64,000 bases of DNA from Saccopteryx bilineata (GCF_036850765.1 NC_089495.1:203051847-203115846); one strand, 5' to 3'. Positions 13,460 through 25,743 are shown, numbered from the stretch's first letter. A program made the numbers and translations. The notes: generated from the letters alone by a model not told the origin.

Positions 13460-13848
13460 GGCCCTGGCCGGTTGGCTCAGCGATAGAGCGTCGGCCTGGT
13501 GTGCGGGGGGACCCGGGTTCGATTCCTGGCCAGGGCACATAGGAGAAGTGCCCATTTGCTTCTCCACCCCCCCTCCTTCCTCTCTGTCTCTCTCTTCCCC
13601 TCCCGCAGCCAAGGCTCCATTGAAGCAAAAATGGCCCGAGCGCTGGGGATGGCTCCTTGGCCTCTGCCCCAGGCGCTAGAGTGGCTCTGGTTGCGACAGA
13701 GTGACGCCCCAGAGGGGCAGAGCATCGCCCCCTGGTGGGCAGAGCGTCGCCCCTGGTGGGCGTGCCGGGTGGATCCCGGTCGGGCACATGCGGGAGTCTG
13801 TCTGACTGTCTCTCCCCATTTCCAGCTTCAGAAAAATACAAAAAAAAA
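13460..13848 (+). repeat. SINE family A, two-unit form
   Basis: Full copy; TSD AGTCCACCTATA on both sides. Confidence 0.93.
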
Positions 13849-14415
13849 AAAGTCCACCTATAACTGTAATCCTTCACCATACTTCCACCATCATTTTAAT
13901 AGTTAACAGGTATTTTGAACAAACCAAAAAATTTTCAACGTAACAATGCCTCTCACATTTTTGGTGGTGAGGAGGAGGTACAATGTATTCCTTCTCTTCA
14001 AAATTCTCAAATATTACTTTCAGGATAACATACAGTATATGGTAAGAAAACAATTCTCTATTAGTCATCTGGGAAATCATAACGAAGATGGAATAAAGAG
14101 CTGACATTTAATTTTACTTTAATTAGAGAGAGAATAAAGTATAATGTCAAATACAGTCTTATCTAAATTATTTCAATTCAACCCTAGAGAGAAGCCTGAA
14201 AAGTCAGCTACAAAACAATGAGAGCCATGTTAAAATCACAAGTCAATCTGCTGCAAATTAAAAATTCAGGAGAAGAACATGAACTATACGTTCCCTCAAA
14301 CATCTGGGCTCCAAAACAGCACTACCATATGGGACTGCAAGAAGAGTTTCTTTTTTGTTAAATTCTTAACCACAAAGTAGTTCATGTCACTATCAGCATA
14401 AGAGTGTAAAAGTAG

Positions 14416-14771
14416 GCCCTGGCCGGTTGGCCCAGTGGTAGAGCGTCGGCCCGGCGTGTGGAAGTCCCGGGTTTGATTCCCGGCCAGGGCACACAGGAGA
14501 GGTGCCCATCTGCTTCCCCACCCCTCTCCCTCTCCTTCCTCTCTGTCTCTCTTTTCCCCTCCTGCAGCCGAGGCTCCATTGGAGCAAAAGATGGCCCGGG
14601 CACTGGGGATGGCTCCTTGGCCTCTGCCCCAGGCACTAGAGTGGCTCTGGTCGCGACAGAGCGACGCCCCGGATGGGCAGAGCATCGCCCCCTGGTGGGC
14701 ATGCCGGGTGGATCCCGTCGGGCGCATGCGGGAGTCTGTCTGACTGCCTCCCCGATTCCAGCTTCAGAAAA

Positions 14772-14814
<43 letters not shown>
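14416..14814 (+). repeat. SINE family A with a (CA)n tail
   Basis: A copy whose tail has become a CA microsatellite (14774-14813). TSD AAGAGTRTAAAAGT on both sides. Confidence 0.92.
14774..14813. repeat. (CA)n microsatellite
   Basis: About 20 CA units grown from the A-rich tail of the A SINE at 14416. Confidence 0.95.
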
Positions 14815-14818
<4 letters not shown>

Positions 14819-15419
14819 AGTATAAAAGTGTGTGTCTGGTAAGCATAGACAACAGTTTGTAGAAAGTGGACAAGCATTCAGTCTACTATTCTGTTGAACA
14901 TCGCTAGTCATTATGGAGGCTAAGAAGTTTTATGGATTTCATTTGATTTTTAAAATATTTTTACTCACATATTGTTTGATTTAGATTCAATCTATAATGA
15001 GCCACTAATAAAAAAGCAAGTCTAAGAAACAATGGAATACAGATAAGGAGCATTACGATACTTTGCAAATAGGCCTCAAGATGATCTTCAGTACATTCTT
15101 GACTTTCACTCATTTGCTTTAAATCATCATGAAGTACATTAAGATGCCTCAGACCTTCAAAAATCCATGTTAAACAATAATATAGATATATCCAATTTGT
15201 TTTGTTACTTATTAGGAATGTACACTATCCACATAAGCACATATCATATAAAGAGCTTATTTCAAAAGTATCTCATCTGGCCACTTAAAAGTAAAACATT
15301 TTTTTAGTCAGTGGTTTATTTCTCTGAGGAAAAAAATAAATACCAAGAACTCCAAATGTTAGGAAATGAAAGTAAGTTGGGTATATCTGATATGTGATAA
15401 TTTAATTACATTTGAAATA

Positions 15420-16600
15420 TCTTTATTATATGCGGCTTAAGTGTCTGTCGCCGATAGCTTATTGGTTGCTTGCGTAACTGTACTAGCCAATGGGGTGAGG
15501 TTGCCACGGCTGAACGCAAATTGAGTGTGTCAGGGGGAAGGTGAACATTTGTTTGCATTGGCAATCATCTGTTTTACATAAAAACTACGTCTTAACGTAA
15601 TTTCTTTTAAGAATGCCTCCTAGAAAATACAGCACTGAAGAGGAGAGAAAGGAGCTAAAGCTGGACAAAAACCGCTTTCTCGACAAAAAGAAACCACTGA
15701 GCAGAGAAAGACAAGGCTTGCTTCAGTCGCAGAGCAAATGCGTCTTTCTCAGCAAAATGAGACTGATGAGCATAGAGAAACAAGGCTTGCCTCAGATGCA
15801 AGACAAAAAGCCTGTCTCGACAAAATAAGTCCCTTGAACAAAGGCAGGAAAGAAATGCAAAAAAACGACAGAGTGGCCCTGGCCGGTTGGCTCAGCAGTA
15901 GAGCGTCGGCCTGGCGTGCGGGGGGACCCGGGTTCGATTCCTGGCCAGGGCACATAGGAGAAGCGCCCATTTGCTTCTCCACCCCCCCCTTCCTTCCTCT
16001 ATGTCTCTCTCTTCCCCTCCCGCAGCCAAGACTCCATTGGAGCAAAGATGGCCCGGGCGCTGGGGATGGTTCCTTGGCCTCTGCCCCAGGCACTAGAGTG
16101 ACTAGGCTCTGGTCACGGCAGAGCGACGCCCCGGAGGGGCAGAGCATCGCCCCCTGGTGGGCAGAGCGTCGCCCCCTGGTGGGCAGAGCATCGCCCCCTG
16201 GTGGGCGTGCCGGGTGGATCCCGGTCGGGCGCATGCGGGAGTCTGTCTGACTGTCTCTCCCCGTTTCCAGCTTCAGAAAAATACAAAAAAACCCAAAAAC
16301 AAACAAACAAAAAAAACGAAAGAGTAATGCTGACCGAAAAGCAAAAAGGATTAAAAGTTTCAAACGGAGAAACTTTAATTTTTGAGCATTCCTCTGGTGA
16401 CATGAATATTAAATGTGAACACTGTCAGTCCTTAAACTTTAAGTTAGAAACTAATTGATTTCACCGTGGCAAGAAAGGATTTTCTCAATGTTGCAAGTAC
16501 GGAAACATTGTAGTTCCACTAATTGAGAATTATCCTGGGGCACTAAGTAAAGGGGCGTCCTCATCACCTGCCCTGGGTAATTCAGTTTGAATTAGCAGAC
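15420..16600 (+). mobile_element. Helitron 5' fragment with remnant RepHel N-terminus
   Basis: The left end begins TCTTTATTATATG directly after an A, matching the 5'-TC end and A|T insertion rule of Helitrons. From the ATG at 15613 (MPPRKYSTEEERKELKLDKN) two reading frames carry the arginine/glutamate-rich repeats typical of Helitron proteins (QNETDEHRETRLASDARQKA, then SLEQRQERNAKKRQ after a frame change). Past a nested SINE, 16400-16540 encodes NIKCEHCQSLNFKLE and GFSQCCKYGNIVVP. This is the paired CxxC and CCxxGxxxxP zinc-like motif of the Helitron-like N-terminal domain. Rep and helicase domains are absent, and the 3' CTRR end with hairpin was not found, so the right boundary is arbitrary. 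Most mammals lack Helitrons; some bats have them. Confidence 0.75.
15875..16312 (+). repeat. SINE family A, three-unit form, inside the Helitron
   Basis: Longest A copy, with three tandem GCAGAGCRTCGCCCC units (16134-16203). TSD AAAAAACGAMAGAGT on both sides. Confidence 0.93.
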
Positions 16601-17018
16601 ACCTTTGCACAAATCATTTTAATTACAATTTATAATATCTAGAACAGTGGTCATTTCGTATTACCGCAGGGCTTTCCAGTACTTTTATATATATTCAGGC
16701 CCCAAACTAAATACGCTCTATAATTTTAAAATCCCTTTGTTGATAAATCATGCCTTTTCTCTTATTTTAGTAAAAAATTTAAATTAACCTATCATTTCCT
16801 TCAATGAGTATTCAATACCAACATTTGGGGCTTTATCAGTAAGTACTGAAATTGAGCTATATCCTACTTCTATGAATTCATATTAGAGAGAACATCAACA
16901 TATAGATATATGCACATAGATATATATTGTAACTAAGAGCACAACATTAGAAACCAACTGATCAACAGGAAGCTAGTAAAATAAGTGATAGTCCATCCAC
17001 ATTAAGTACATCTTAGAT

Positions 17019-19477
17019 CAGGAGTTGGGAACTTATGGCTCATGAGCCAGATGTGGCTCTTTTGATGGCTGCATCTGGCTCACAGACAAATCTTAAATAA
17101 AAAAAATGTTAAAAATATAAAACATTCTCATGTATTACAATCCATTCATTTCCTACCCCTCATGTTCATGGTTGTGGGTGGCTGGAGCCAATCACAGCTA
17201 TCCTCTGGGACAACACCAAATTTTTATTGGATAATGCGTAAGGTACACGGGTCATTGTGAGATCAGAAAGTAAACTTCTTTCCTTTTAATCAAGTAGTCA
17301 GCTAGCTAGTTGAAGAAACCCTTTTGATGAAAAAGATGGCTAAAAGAAAAAAGGATGAGGAGTATTGTACATTTCAGCAGGAATGGACAGAGGAATTCAC
17401 CTTTGTGGAGAGAGCAGGTTCTGCAGTGTGTCTAATATTAATGATAAAATTGCACCAATAAAACGGTCAAATATAAAGTGGCACTTCGACACATGCCATA
17501 TTACATTTGCATCGAAATATCCAGCAGGGGACAGCAGGAAGAAAGCATGTCAAGAGCTACTGTGCAGAGTGCAAGCTAGTCAGCAGCAACTCCGTGTTTA
17601 GACCCAACCAGGTGACTGGAATTTGGCTAGCTTTGCTGGTGCTTTAGCAATTGTGAGAAACGGACAGCTATTCACAGATGGGGAGTATGCCAAAATATCC
17701 ATGCTTGATGTTGCCAGTGAACTTTTTGACAACTTTTCGGATCAAGACAAGATAATCAAATGAATAAAAAACATGCCTCTGTCGGCAAGAACTGTTCACG
17801 ATCGTACCATCATGATGGCAAATCAAACTGAGGCAACACAAGTGAAGGACATAAATGCAGCACCATTCTTTTCTCTTGCTTTGGATGAGTCAACGGACGT
17901 AAGTCATTTATCCCAGTTCAGCATGATTGCAAAGTATGCTGTCGGTGACACACTACATGAGGAAAGTCTTGCTGTTCTGCCTATGAGAGAGAGGGGAGGG
18001 TTTATTCAAGTCTTTCACTGAGTTCGCTAAAGAAAAAATCTACTGATGGATAAACTTATTTCGGTGTGTACTGATGGTGCTCCGTGCATGGTGGAGAAAA
18101 ACAGGATTTGTAGCGCTTCCTCGTGAACATGAAAAAAGACCCATCCTAAGTTTTCACTGCATCCTACATCAGGAGGCGCTCTGTGCTCAGATGTGTGGCA
18201 AGCAGCTTGGTGAGGTGATGTCGCTGGTCATTCGGGTGGTCAACTTTATTATTGCCCGAGCTTAACTGATCGCCAGTTTAAAATGCTGCTGGATGAAGTT
18301 GGGAATAATTATCCTGGTCTGCTTCTGCACAGCAGTGTCGTTGGTTTTCAAGAGGGAAGGTGCTCCGCCGTTTCGTAACTTGTCTGAGCAAAATCCGGAC
18401 TTTTCTTGAAATGAAAAACATCGAGCTTCCTGAGTTAGCTAACACTAAGTGGCTCCTGAAGTTCTACTATCTCGTGGACATGACTGAACATCTGAACCAG
18501 CTCAATGTAAAAATGAAAGGCGTTGAAAATACAGTTTTATCCCTTCAACAAGCAGTGTTTGCATTTGAAAAACAAGCTGGAACTCTTCAACGCTGACATT
18601 GAAACAGGTCGTTTACTACACTTTGAAAAACTGGGAGAGTTTAAAGATGCATGCACAGCAAGTGACCCTGCTCAACATCTTGATCTCCAGCAGCTAGCGG
18701 GCTTCACATCTAATCTGCAGTCATTCAAAGTGCGCTTTGGAGAATTTCGTGAGTGCACTTGTCTTTTTAAGTTCATCACCCATCCACACGAGTGTGCAGT
18801 GGACAGCGCTGACCTGAGTTACATTCCCCAGTGTCTCTGTCAGAGATTTTGAGCTACAAGCTGCTGACCTGAAGGCCTCAGACATGTGGGTGAATAAGTT
18901 CAAGTCACTGAATGAAGATTTGGAAAGACCTGCACAATAGCAAGCAGAGCTGGTGAGCAAACACAAGTGGGGAGAAATGAAAAAACTTCAACCCACCGGA
19001 CCAGCTGATTGTCAAAACTTGGAACGCGCTTCCTGTCACATACCACACACTGCAGCGTGTGAGTATTGCTGTACTGACAATGTTTGGCTCTACGTATGCA
19101 TGTGAGCAGTCTTTCTCACATCTAAAGAATGTTAAGACCAACCTACGATCATGTTTAATGGATGGAAGTCTCAATGCCTGCATGAAGCTTAACCTCACCA
19201 CATATCATTCAGACTACAAAGTCATCAGCAAAACCATGCAGCACCAGAAGTCGCATTAATGGTAAGAAGTACTTTATTCATCACTGGTTAGCAACAGCAT
19301 AACAACGTTATTAAAAAGAATTCAGAGACTTATTGTACTTTAAAGGTGTTGGTCTTACATAAAATGCAAACATTTACTTGTATTTAGTGTTAAACGTATT
19401 GTATGGCTCTCACGGAATTACATTTTAAAATACGTGGCATTCATGGCTCTCTCAGCCAAAAAGGTTCCCGACCCCTG
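17019..19477 (+). mobile_element. Decayed autonomous hAT transposon
   Basis: This is a 2.46-kb hAT-superfamily DNA transposon. Ends are inverted repeats: CAGGAGTTGGGAAC at left and CAGGGGTCGGGAAC (read on the minus strand) at right. They are flanked by 8-bp duplications TCTTAGAT (17011-17018) and TCCTAGAT (19478-19485), 7 of 8 matching. Between them is a broken transposase on the plus strand. It starts near 17334 (MAKRKKDEEYCTFQQEW) and has a BED zinc-finger remnant (NIKWHFDTCH) damaged by a small indel. Catalytic-core text such as FFSLALDESTDVSHLSQFSM (about 17858) follows. The C-terminal dimerisation region contains YACEQSFSHLKNVKTNLRS (about 19090), with KTMQHQKSH before TAA at 19257-19259. 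Several stops and frameshifts make it non-functional. It resembles the Charlie/ZBED-like branch; the exact family is not determined. Confidence 0.92.
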
Positions 19478-19555
19478 TCCTAGATATACTCAGCTAGAAA
19501 AATAACCATGTATGTATGCTAGCATAAAAACAGTTGTAGATTATATAGTATAATT

Positions 19556-19938
19556 TTTTTTTTTTTCCTGAAGCTGGAAACGGGGAGAGACAGTCAGACA
19601 GACTCCCGCATGCGCCCGACCGGGATCCACCCGGCACACCCACCAGGGGCGATGCTCTGTCCACCAGGGGGCGATGCTCTGCCCCTCCAGGGCGTTGCTC
19701 TGCTGCCACCAGAGCCACTCTAGCGCCTGGGGCAGAGGCCAAGGAGCCATCCCCAGCACCCAGGCCATCTCTGCTCCACTGGAGCCTCGGCTGCGGGAGG
19801 GGAAGAGAGAGACAGAGAGGAAGGGGGGGGGGTGGAGAAGCAAATGGGCGCTTCTCCTATGTGCCCTGGCCGGGAATTGAACCCGGGTCCCCCGCATGCC
19901 AGGCCGACGCTCTACCGCTGAGCCAACCGGCCAGGGCC
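19556..19938 (-). repeat. SINE family A
   Basis: Minus-strand A copy; TSD TAGTATAATTTTTTT on both sides. Confidence 0.92.
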
Positions 19939-20371
19939 TAGTATAATTTTTTTAAAGGAAAAATCCCTGTGTAGGTTCTGTGTGGGCACTGTAATAGATT
20001 TAAAAAGAAACTTAAAATTAAATTAAAAAATAAAGTGAGCTACGAATAGCCCTGTACTTCAACCCTAAGTCAAGGAAAGAGCTGCTAAGAGTGGCCCACG
20101 ACAATGGGCTCTTCCAGCTGCTATTCAGGGGCAACAGTGATACCATCATCAATTAAACTACAGAAAATAAAGAAAAGGAAAACCTAGAAAAACAGAACTA
20201 TCTAAAGAGAAACAAAAAGGGGACTAGAGGAAGGAATTCTAGAACGAGGAAGAAAAAAAAAGACGAGAGAGAGGGAAGAAGCAAAGAGAACAAGTGAGAA
20301 ACTTTTAAAAGCTGCATTGCTGCTCAGCCACTAAACAGACTATTCTGTAGTTTAAAATACTTTCAAACCTA

Positions 20372-20536
<165 letters not shown>

Positions 20537-20809
20537 TCAATATTTGAGATGTTAATTCATCTTCAAATCACTTTAATTTCATAAAGGTTATACAAAACAT
20601 TATTCATTTTACTCAGAGAAGCAGGTTTACTCTAAAATATTTACCAATTTTATTTGCTCTTGACCTTTGTTTCCTCCTATCCTAGTAAATAAAGAAATTA
20701 GGACTGCCCCACACCATCCACCCAAATTCCAGTCGGTATCATCGGTGTAACAGCCCACTATCAGTATCAATTGTCCCAGAAATCCGAGGTCAATTGAAAA
20801 GTACACTGA

Positions 20810-20908
20810 AGCCCTGGCCAGGTAGCTCAGTTGGTTAGTGTCATCCCAATACACCAAGGTTACAAATTTGATCGACAAACGTTTCTCTCTCTCTCCTCTC
20901 AGCCCCCC
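20810..20908 (+). repeat. VES-type SINE (family D), short
   Basis: GGTAGCTCAGTTGGTTAGTG head and a C/T-rich tail; lies against the L2 fragment. Confidence 0.75.
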
Positions 20909-20911
20909 TCA

Positions 20912-21645
20912 AGTCAATGCCTACTATGTATCAGATATCGCTCTAAACCAGGGGTCCCCAAACTTTTTACACAGGGGGCCGGTTCACCGTCCCTCAGACC
21001 ATTGGAGGGCCTGACTATAAAAAAAATTATGAACAAATCCCTATGCACACTGCACATATCTTATTTTAAAGTAAAAAAACAAAACGGAAACAAATATAAT
21101 ATTTAAAATAAAGAACAAGTAAATTTAAATCAACAAACTGACCAGTATTTCAATGGGAACAATGCTCCTCTCACTGACCACCAATGAAAGAGGTGCCCCT
21201 TCTGGAAGTGCAGCAGAGGCCGGATAAATGGCTCAGGGGGCCACATGCGGCCACGCCCCGTAGTTTGGGTACCCCTGCTCTAAACTGTGGATAGAACAGT
21301 TTACAGTGTAGAGAAGGCACTAGCTCTCAAGGAGATAAGATCCTTGTTAGAGAAATGTCCTTGTGATAAAAAAAAAAAGGCTAAAGTGGCACAATTACTG
21401 GGTAGTAAGGAAGGCCTCTGAGGAAGTACCTTTAAGCAACCATCTAAATAACAGGAAGCTAGTCATATGAAGATTGGGGCTGGGGACAGACAGGCCTGGC
21501 ATATCTGAGGGAAAGTGCAAGAACCAGGGAAGACTGGTAAATGAGGTGAGATCATGTTTAGTGTCGAAAGCCAAGATAAAGAATTTGGATTTTATTCTAA
21601 GCATGCTGGAAAGCCACTGAAGGAAGACTTATAAACTAAGATTAC
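20912..21645 (+). repeat. L2 LINE 3' fragment, split by a hAT MITE
   Basis: GCCTACTATGTATCAGATA and, after the MITE, AAGGCCTCTGAGGAAGTACC, AAGTGCAAGAACCAGGG and TTGGATTTTATTCTAAGCAT follow the order of the L2 3' region (sense on plus). Confidence 0.8.
20949..21277. mobile_element. hAT MITE, 329 bp (family shared with the 36.0-kb copy)
   Basis: Ends CAGGGGTCCCCAAACT and (minus strand) CAGGGGTACCCAAACT are inverted repeats. They are flanked by a perfect 8-bp duplication CTCTAAAC (20941-20948 and 21278-21285). The element is non-coding and splits an L2 LINE relic. Confidence 0.94.
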
Positions 21646-22174
21646 TTTCAGCATCTAATATATCTCATATCTTAGCATGAGCTTCCCACATTGTGCATCT
21701 TGAGACACTGACTACTTAGCTTTCACCCTTGAGTTAGTCACTTTTGCCATAAAACAGCCTTGTCCAAGTCCCTTGGAAGGCACATACAACAAAGAGATTC
21801 CACTCCAGCAGAGCACATGGTTTCCACATGTGATAACTCACTGTTTCCCTATAAATGAGGTGATCACAGCCAAGGAAATACTCGACCACCTAAATATCCA
21901 CTCCAGCAGAAGAGCTCAGAGAATGCCACTGCCCATCCAAGTTAAGGGACCATAGGAGTTGCCGGAGGAGTTTGTGTATTGGAAGTATATAGCAGAAGCT
22001 CTATATCCAAATCAGACAGTCTGGGCATCCTAGCAGGCACCGTTCCAGGTGGCTGCCATGGATCTCCTGACTTCACAGAGATCAAGCAATTCTGTCCTTT
22101 TGTGCTCCTGTGCCTTTTTGGCAGCATTTAAGCCAGCTGAAGACTTACTATTCTAACAATGTATGCACATTCTT
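21646..22174. other. ITCH intron 2, nothing recognised
   Basis: Unique-looking sequence after the L2 fragment. Also blank: 20515-20809, 22350-22995, 24741-25215, 25935-26250 and 30105-30386. Confidence 0.5.
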
Positions 22175-22347
22175 TTATTTTTTAAATTAATTTTAGCAAG
22201 AGGAGAGAGAGAAAGAGGGAAGAGCAGGAAGCATCAATTCATACTGTTTCCCATATGTGCCTTGACTGGGCAAGTCCAGGGTTTCGAACCAGCAATCTCC
22301 GCATTCCAGGTTGACACCCTATTCACTGTGCCACCACAAGCCAGGCA
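22175..22347 (-). repeat. SINE family C
   Basis: Minus-strand C copy; TSD AATGTATGCACATTCT on both sides. Confidence 0.9.
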
Positions 22348-23010
22348 ATGTATGCACATTCTATAAATTACAGCTAAAATCACAACTCTCCCTCTATAAA
22401 AAGGAGAGCTATGAGAGATAATGCTAGAAGTAGGCAATAAGGAGCCATGGAGGGCATTTAAGTAAGAGTGCTATTCAAAATTTACTGGGTGCCCAAAACA
22501 TATTAGGTATTGTATACAGCACTGAAAAAACAGATTATCAGATTAACATTCAAACATCACGCTTGCTATGGGAAAAATATGTTGAAAGGGAAACAGAAGT
22601 AGGGGTTAAGAGGCTGAAAGCCATCTAATCAAGAAATTGACTGATAGTTTAGACTAGCATAGCGAACATGGATAAGGGGAAGAATATTATTTTCTAAAGA
22701 GAACCAACAGGGCTGCATGAGGAAGTGAGGAAAAGACACAGCAAGAATAATTTCCAGGTTCCTGGAATGAACAGCTGGATGAAAGATGGTATCATTTAAT
22801 AAGATGGAAAAGAACAAGTTTGAGGAGGGTGGCATGGGCAGGAAATCAAGTTTTATAATAAATGTATAAAATTTGAGATTCTTGTGAGGTATCTAAGTGA
22901 AAACACTAAAGAAGAAGTGTTTTTCAGAACAGAGTACGTTTAAGTGGGAACCAGACCTACCCCTGATTAATGTGTAATACAAAGCTCTAACACTTAACAC
23001 AGAGCCCATT

Positions 23011-23318
23011 TTTTTTTTTTCCAGAGACAGAGTCAGAGAGAGGGATAGATAGGGACAGACAGATAGGAACGGAGAGAGATGAGAAGCATCAATCATCAGT
23101 TTTTCGTTGGACACCTTAGTTGTTCATTGATTGCTTTCTCATATGTGCCTTGACCGTGGGCTTCAGCAGACTGAGTAACCCCTTGCTCAAGCCAGCAACC
23201 TTGGCTTTGCTTAAACCAGATGAGCCTGCGCTCAAGCTGGCGACCTTGGGGTCTCGAACCTGGGTCCTCCGCATCCCAGTCCAACGTTCTATCCACTGCG
23301 CCACCACCTGGTCAGGCA
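23011..23318 (-). repeat. SINE family B
   Basis: Minus-strand B copy; TSD AACACAGAGCCCAWT on both sides. Confidence 0.92.
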
Positions 23319-23549
23319 ACACAGAGCCCAATTAAATCACAGCATTGCCACAGAAAAACATAAAATCCCCATTTTTAATTTATTTCTCGTCTCAGAAAAA
23401 GGGGAAACAAGCCAAACAATTATGCATAAACTCATTATATTTCTGGGGTTCTTGTAGTCCTCTGAAACTGATTAAACCTAGAACAAAGAGTAATTACAGG
23501 CCTGTCAGGAAGGAAATACTCTGCCTTCAGTAGCTTTTTAGGGTTCAAT

Positions 23550-23957
23550 TTTTTTTTTTTTTTTTTTTTTTGGTATTTTTCTGAAGCCGGAAACGGGGAG
23601 AGACAGTCAGATAGACTCCCGCATGCGCCCGACCGGGATCCACCCGGCACGCCCACCAGGGGGCGACGCTCTGCCCACCAGGGGGCAATGCTCTGCCCCT
23701 CCGGGCATCGCTCTGTTGCGACCAGAGCCACTCTAGCGCCTGGGGCAGAGGCCGAGGAGCCACCCCCAGCGCCCAGGCCATCCTTGCTCCAGTGGAGCCT
23801 CGGCTGCGGGAGGGGAAGAGAGACAGAGAGGAAGGAGAGGGGGAGGGGTGGAAAAGCAGATGGGCGCTTCTCCTGTGTGCCCTGGCCGGGAATCAAACCT
23901 GGGTCTTCCGCATCCCAGTCCGACGCTCTATCCACTGCGCCACCGCCTGGTCAGGCG
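23550..23957 (-). repeat. Mosaic SINE: B-family head on an A-family body
   Basis: Read on the minus strand it starts with the B head (GGCGGTGGCGCAGTGGATAG, GACTGGGATGCGGAAGACCC) and near box B (about 23890-23900) switches to A sequence (CCCGGCCAGGGCACACAGGA and the full A body). No clear TSD was found. Confidence 0.85.
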
Positions 23958-24179
23958 ACAGGAGAAATTATTTAAATGTTCAAATTCCAAAGTTCAGATT
24001 GCATAAAACTTCTATATAGTCTTACTATTATAAAGCACACCAATGTACTACCTTCCTGAAATTTAAATTCCCATAGTGAATTAACAGGATAAAAGAACAG
24101 TAAATTATAAACTGGAAGAAAAGGAACCAGAAAAAACTCAGTGTCATCTGTCACATGGGCTCTGGAAAGACTGTCTGGT

Positions 24180-24740
24180 TTTTGTTCTCATTTCTGTAAT
24201 CCAACCAGCCCCTCACAGATTCTAGGATTATCTTCCTAAAACAGATGTGATCTTGTCCATACTTTTCAGTGATTCTCTAATGTCTGCAGAAAAAAGTGTA
24301 AGCTCTCCTGGGGCATTCTACAGTGTTCACACTGCTGCTCCGGCCTCCTACACCTGATCCCACCCAGCGCCCTGGTATTCTAACCACCAGTAGCCGTTAG
24401 CTGTCCCTCACAAGGGCCATGCACTTTCATGCCGCTATGTGCTACTCTCTCCCTTTTCCACCCAATAAAATCATACTTCTTGAGGCGCAAATGCCCCTTT
24501 CTCTTTGCTGAATGCTTCTTTAAACCTAAGAAGTTAATTGTTCCTGCCTTTGTGCTTCCATAGCATTTTCATATTTATGAATGCCTCCTACAGCTTTTCA
24601 GTCTTAACTTTTTAGTAAGTTTATTAGTTTATAGTTGTTTAATTTAATTGGTAATAACCTTTATGGTAAGGATGTAACCAGTCTTTATAACATTTGTAAC
24701 TCTTAGTGACTTAAACCTAAGAAACATTTAATGCACTTGT
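24180..24740 (+). repeat. Probable old L2-like LINE fragment
   Basis: Segments such as ATGTGATCTTGTCCATACTT, CAGTGATTCTCTAATGTCTG and CCCAGCGCCCTGGTATTCTA resemble diverged L2 ORF2/3' sequence. The assignment is tentative and the ends are unclear. Confidence 0.45.
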
Positions 24741-25230
24741 TGAACCAAATGATTCATCACCAAAAACAAGTTTCTCTGCTTTATAGTGCCTCTCTCTCTC
24801 TCTCTCTCGTACACACTATACATCTCCTGCATATACATAGTGCTATGGTACGTACATACTGTGTGCTTCTGAACCTTCTGTTCTGAAGGTCAATGCTTTG
24901 ACTGGATTTCAGTTCTTCATCTTACCTCTCCAGTACAAAATAAAAACTTTGATAATTTAAATATAAAGGAAACAAAAGTGACTCCTTAACTTATCCAACC
25001 TATTTGGGGAACCAGGAGTCCATAGTGAACAAGGTAAAATAAATTAAGGGCACTGAGAGCAGAAAAACTAGCCATATTGATGAGCTGATAAGAGATAAAA
25101 CCAGTTATGCAAGGACTACCTCTGTGGTCAGAAGTCATGAAAGGCGTCCTTGGCAGAATTACATCTTGGCTACGCAGAATTGCATATATACTCCTTACTT
25201 TAAATTTTAAATATGAAAGACCAAGCAATC

Positions 25231-25647
25231 GGCCCTGGCCGGTTGGCTCAGCGGTAGAGCGTCAGCCTAGCGTGCGGAGGACCCGGGTTCGATTCCCGGC
25301 CAGGGCACACAGGAGAAGCGCCCATTTGCTTCTCCACCCCTCCGCCGCGCTTTCCTCTCTGTCTCTCTCTTCCCCTGCCGCAGCCAAGGCTCCATTGGAG
25401 CAAAGATGGCCCGGGCGCTGGGGATTGCTCTGTGGCCTCTGCTCCAGGCGCTAGAGTGGCTCTGGTCGCAACATGGCGACGCCCAGGATGGGCAGAGCAT
25501 CGCCCCCTGGTGGGCAGAGCGTCGCCCCTGGTGGGCGTGCCGGGTGGATCCCGGTCGGGCGCATGCGGGAGTCTGTCAGACTGTCTCTCCCTGTTTCCAG
25601 CTTCAGAAAAATGAAAAAAGAAAAAAGAAAAGAAAAAAAAAAAAAGA
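25231..25647 (+). repeat. SINE family A, two-unit form
   Basis: Full copy; TSD AAAGACCAAGCAATC on both sides. Confidence 0.93.
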
Positions 25648-25743
25648 AAGACCAAGCAATCAGAGCTAAATATATGGTATTCTAGTAAATTTGGAAAAAT
25701 ATAGTAATATTTAATTCTATTAGCAATAACTAAAATCAAGATG

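Noticed and set aside
14774..14813. CA-repeat as a possible regulatory or Z-DNA element
   Set aside because: It grew from a SINE tail and has no other support.
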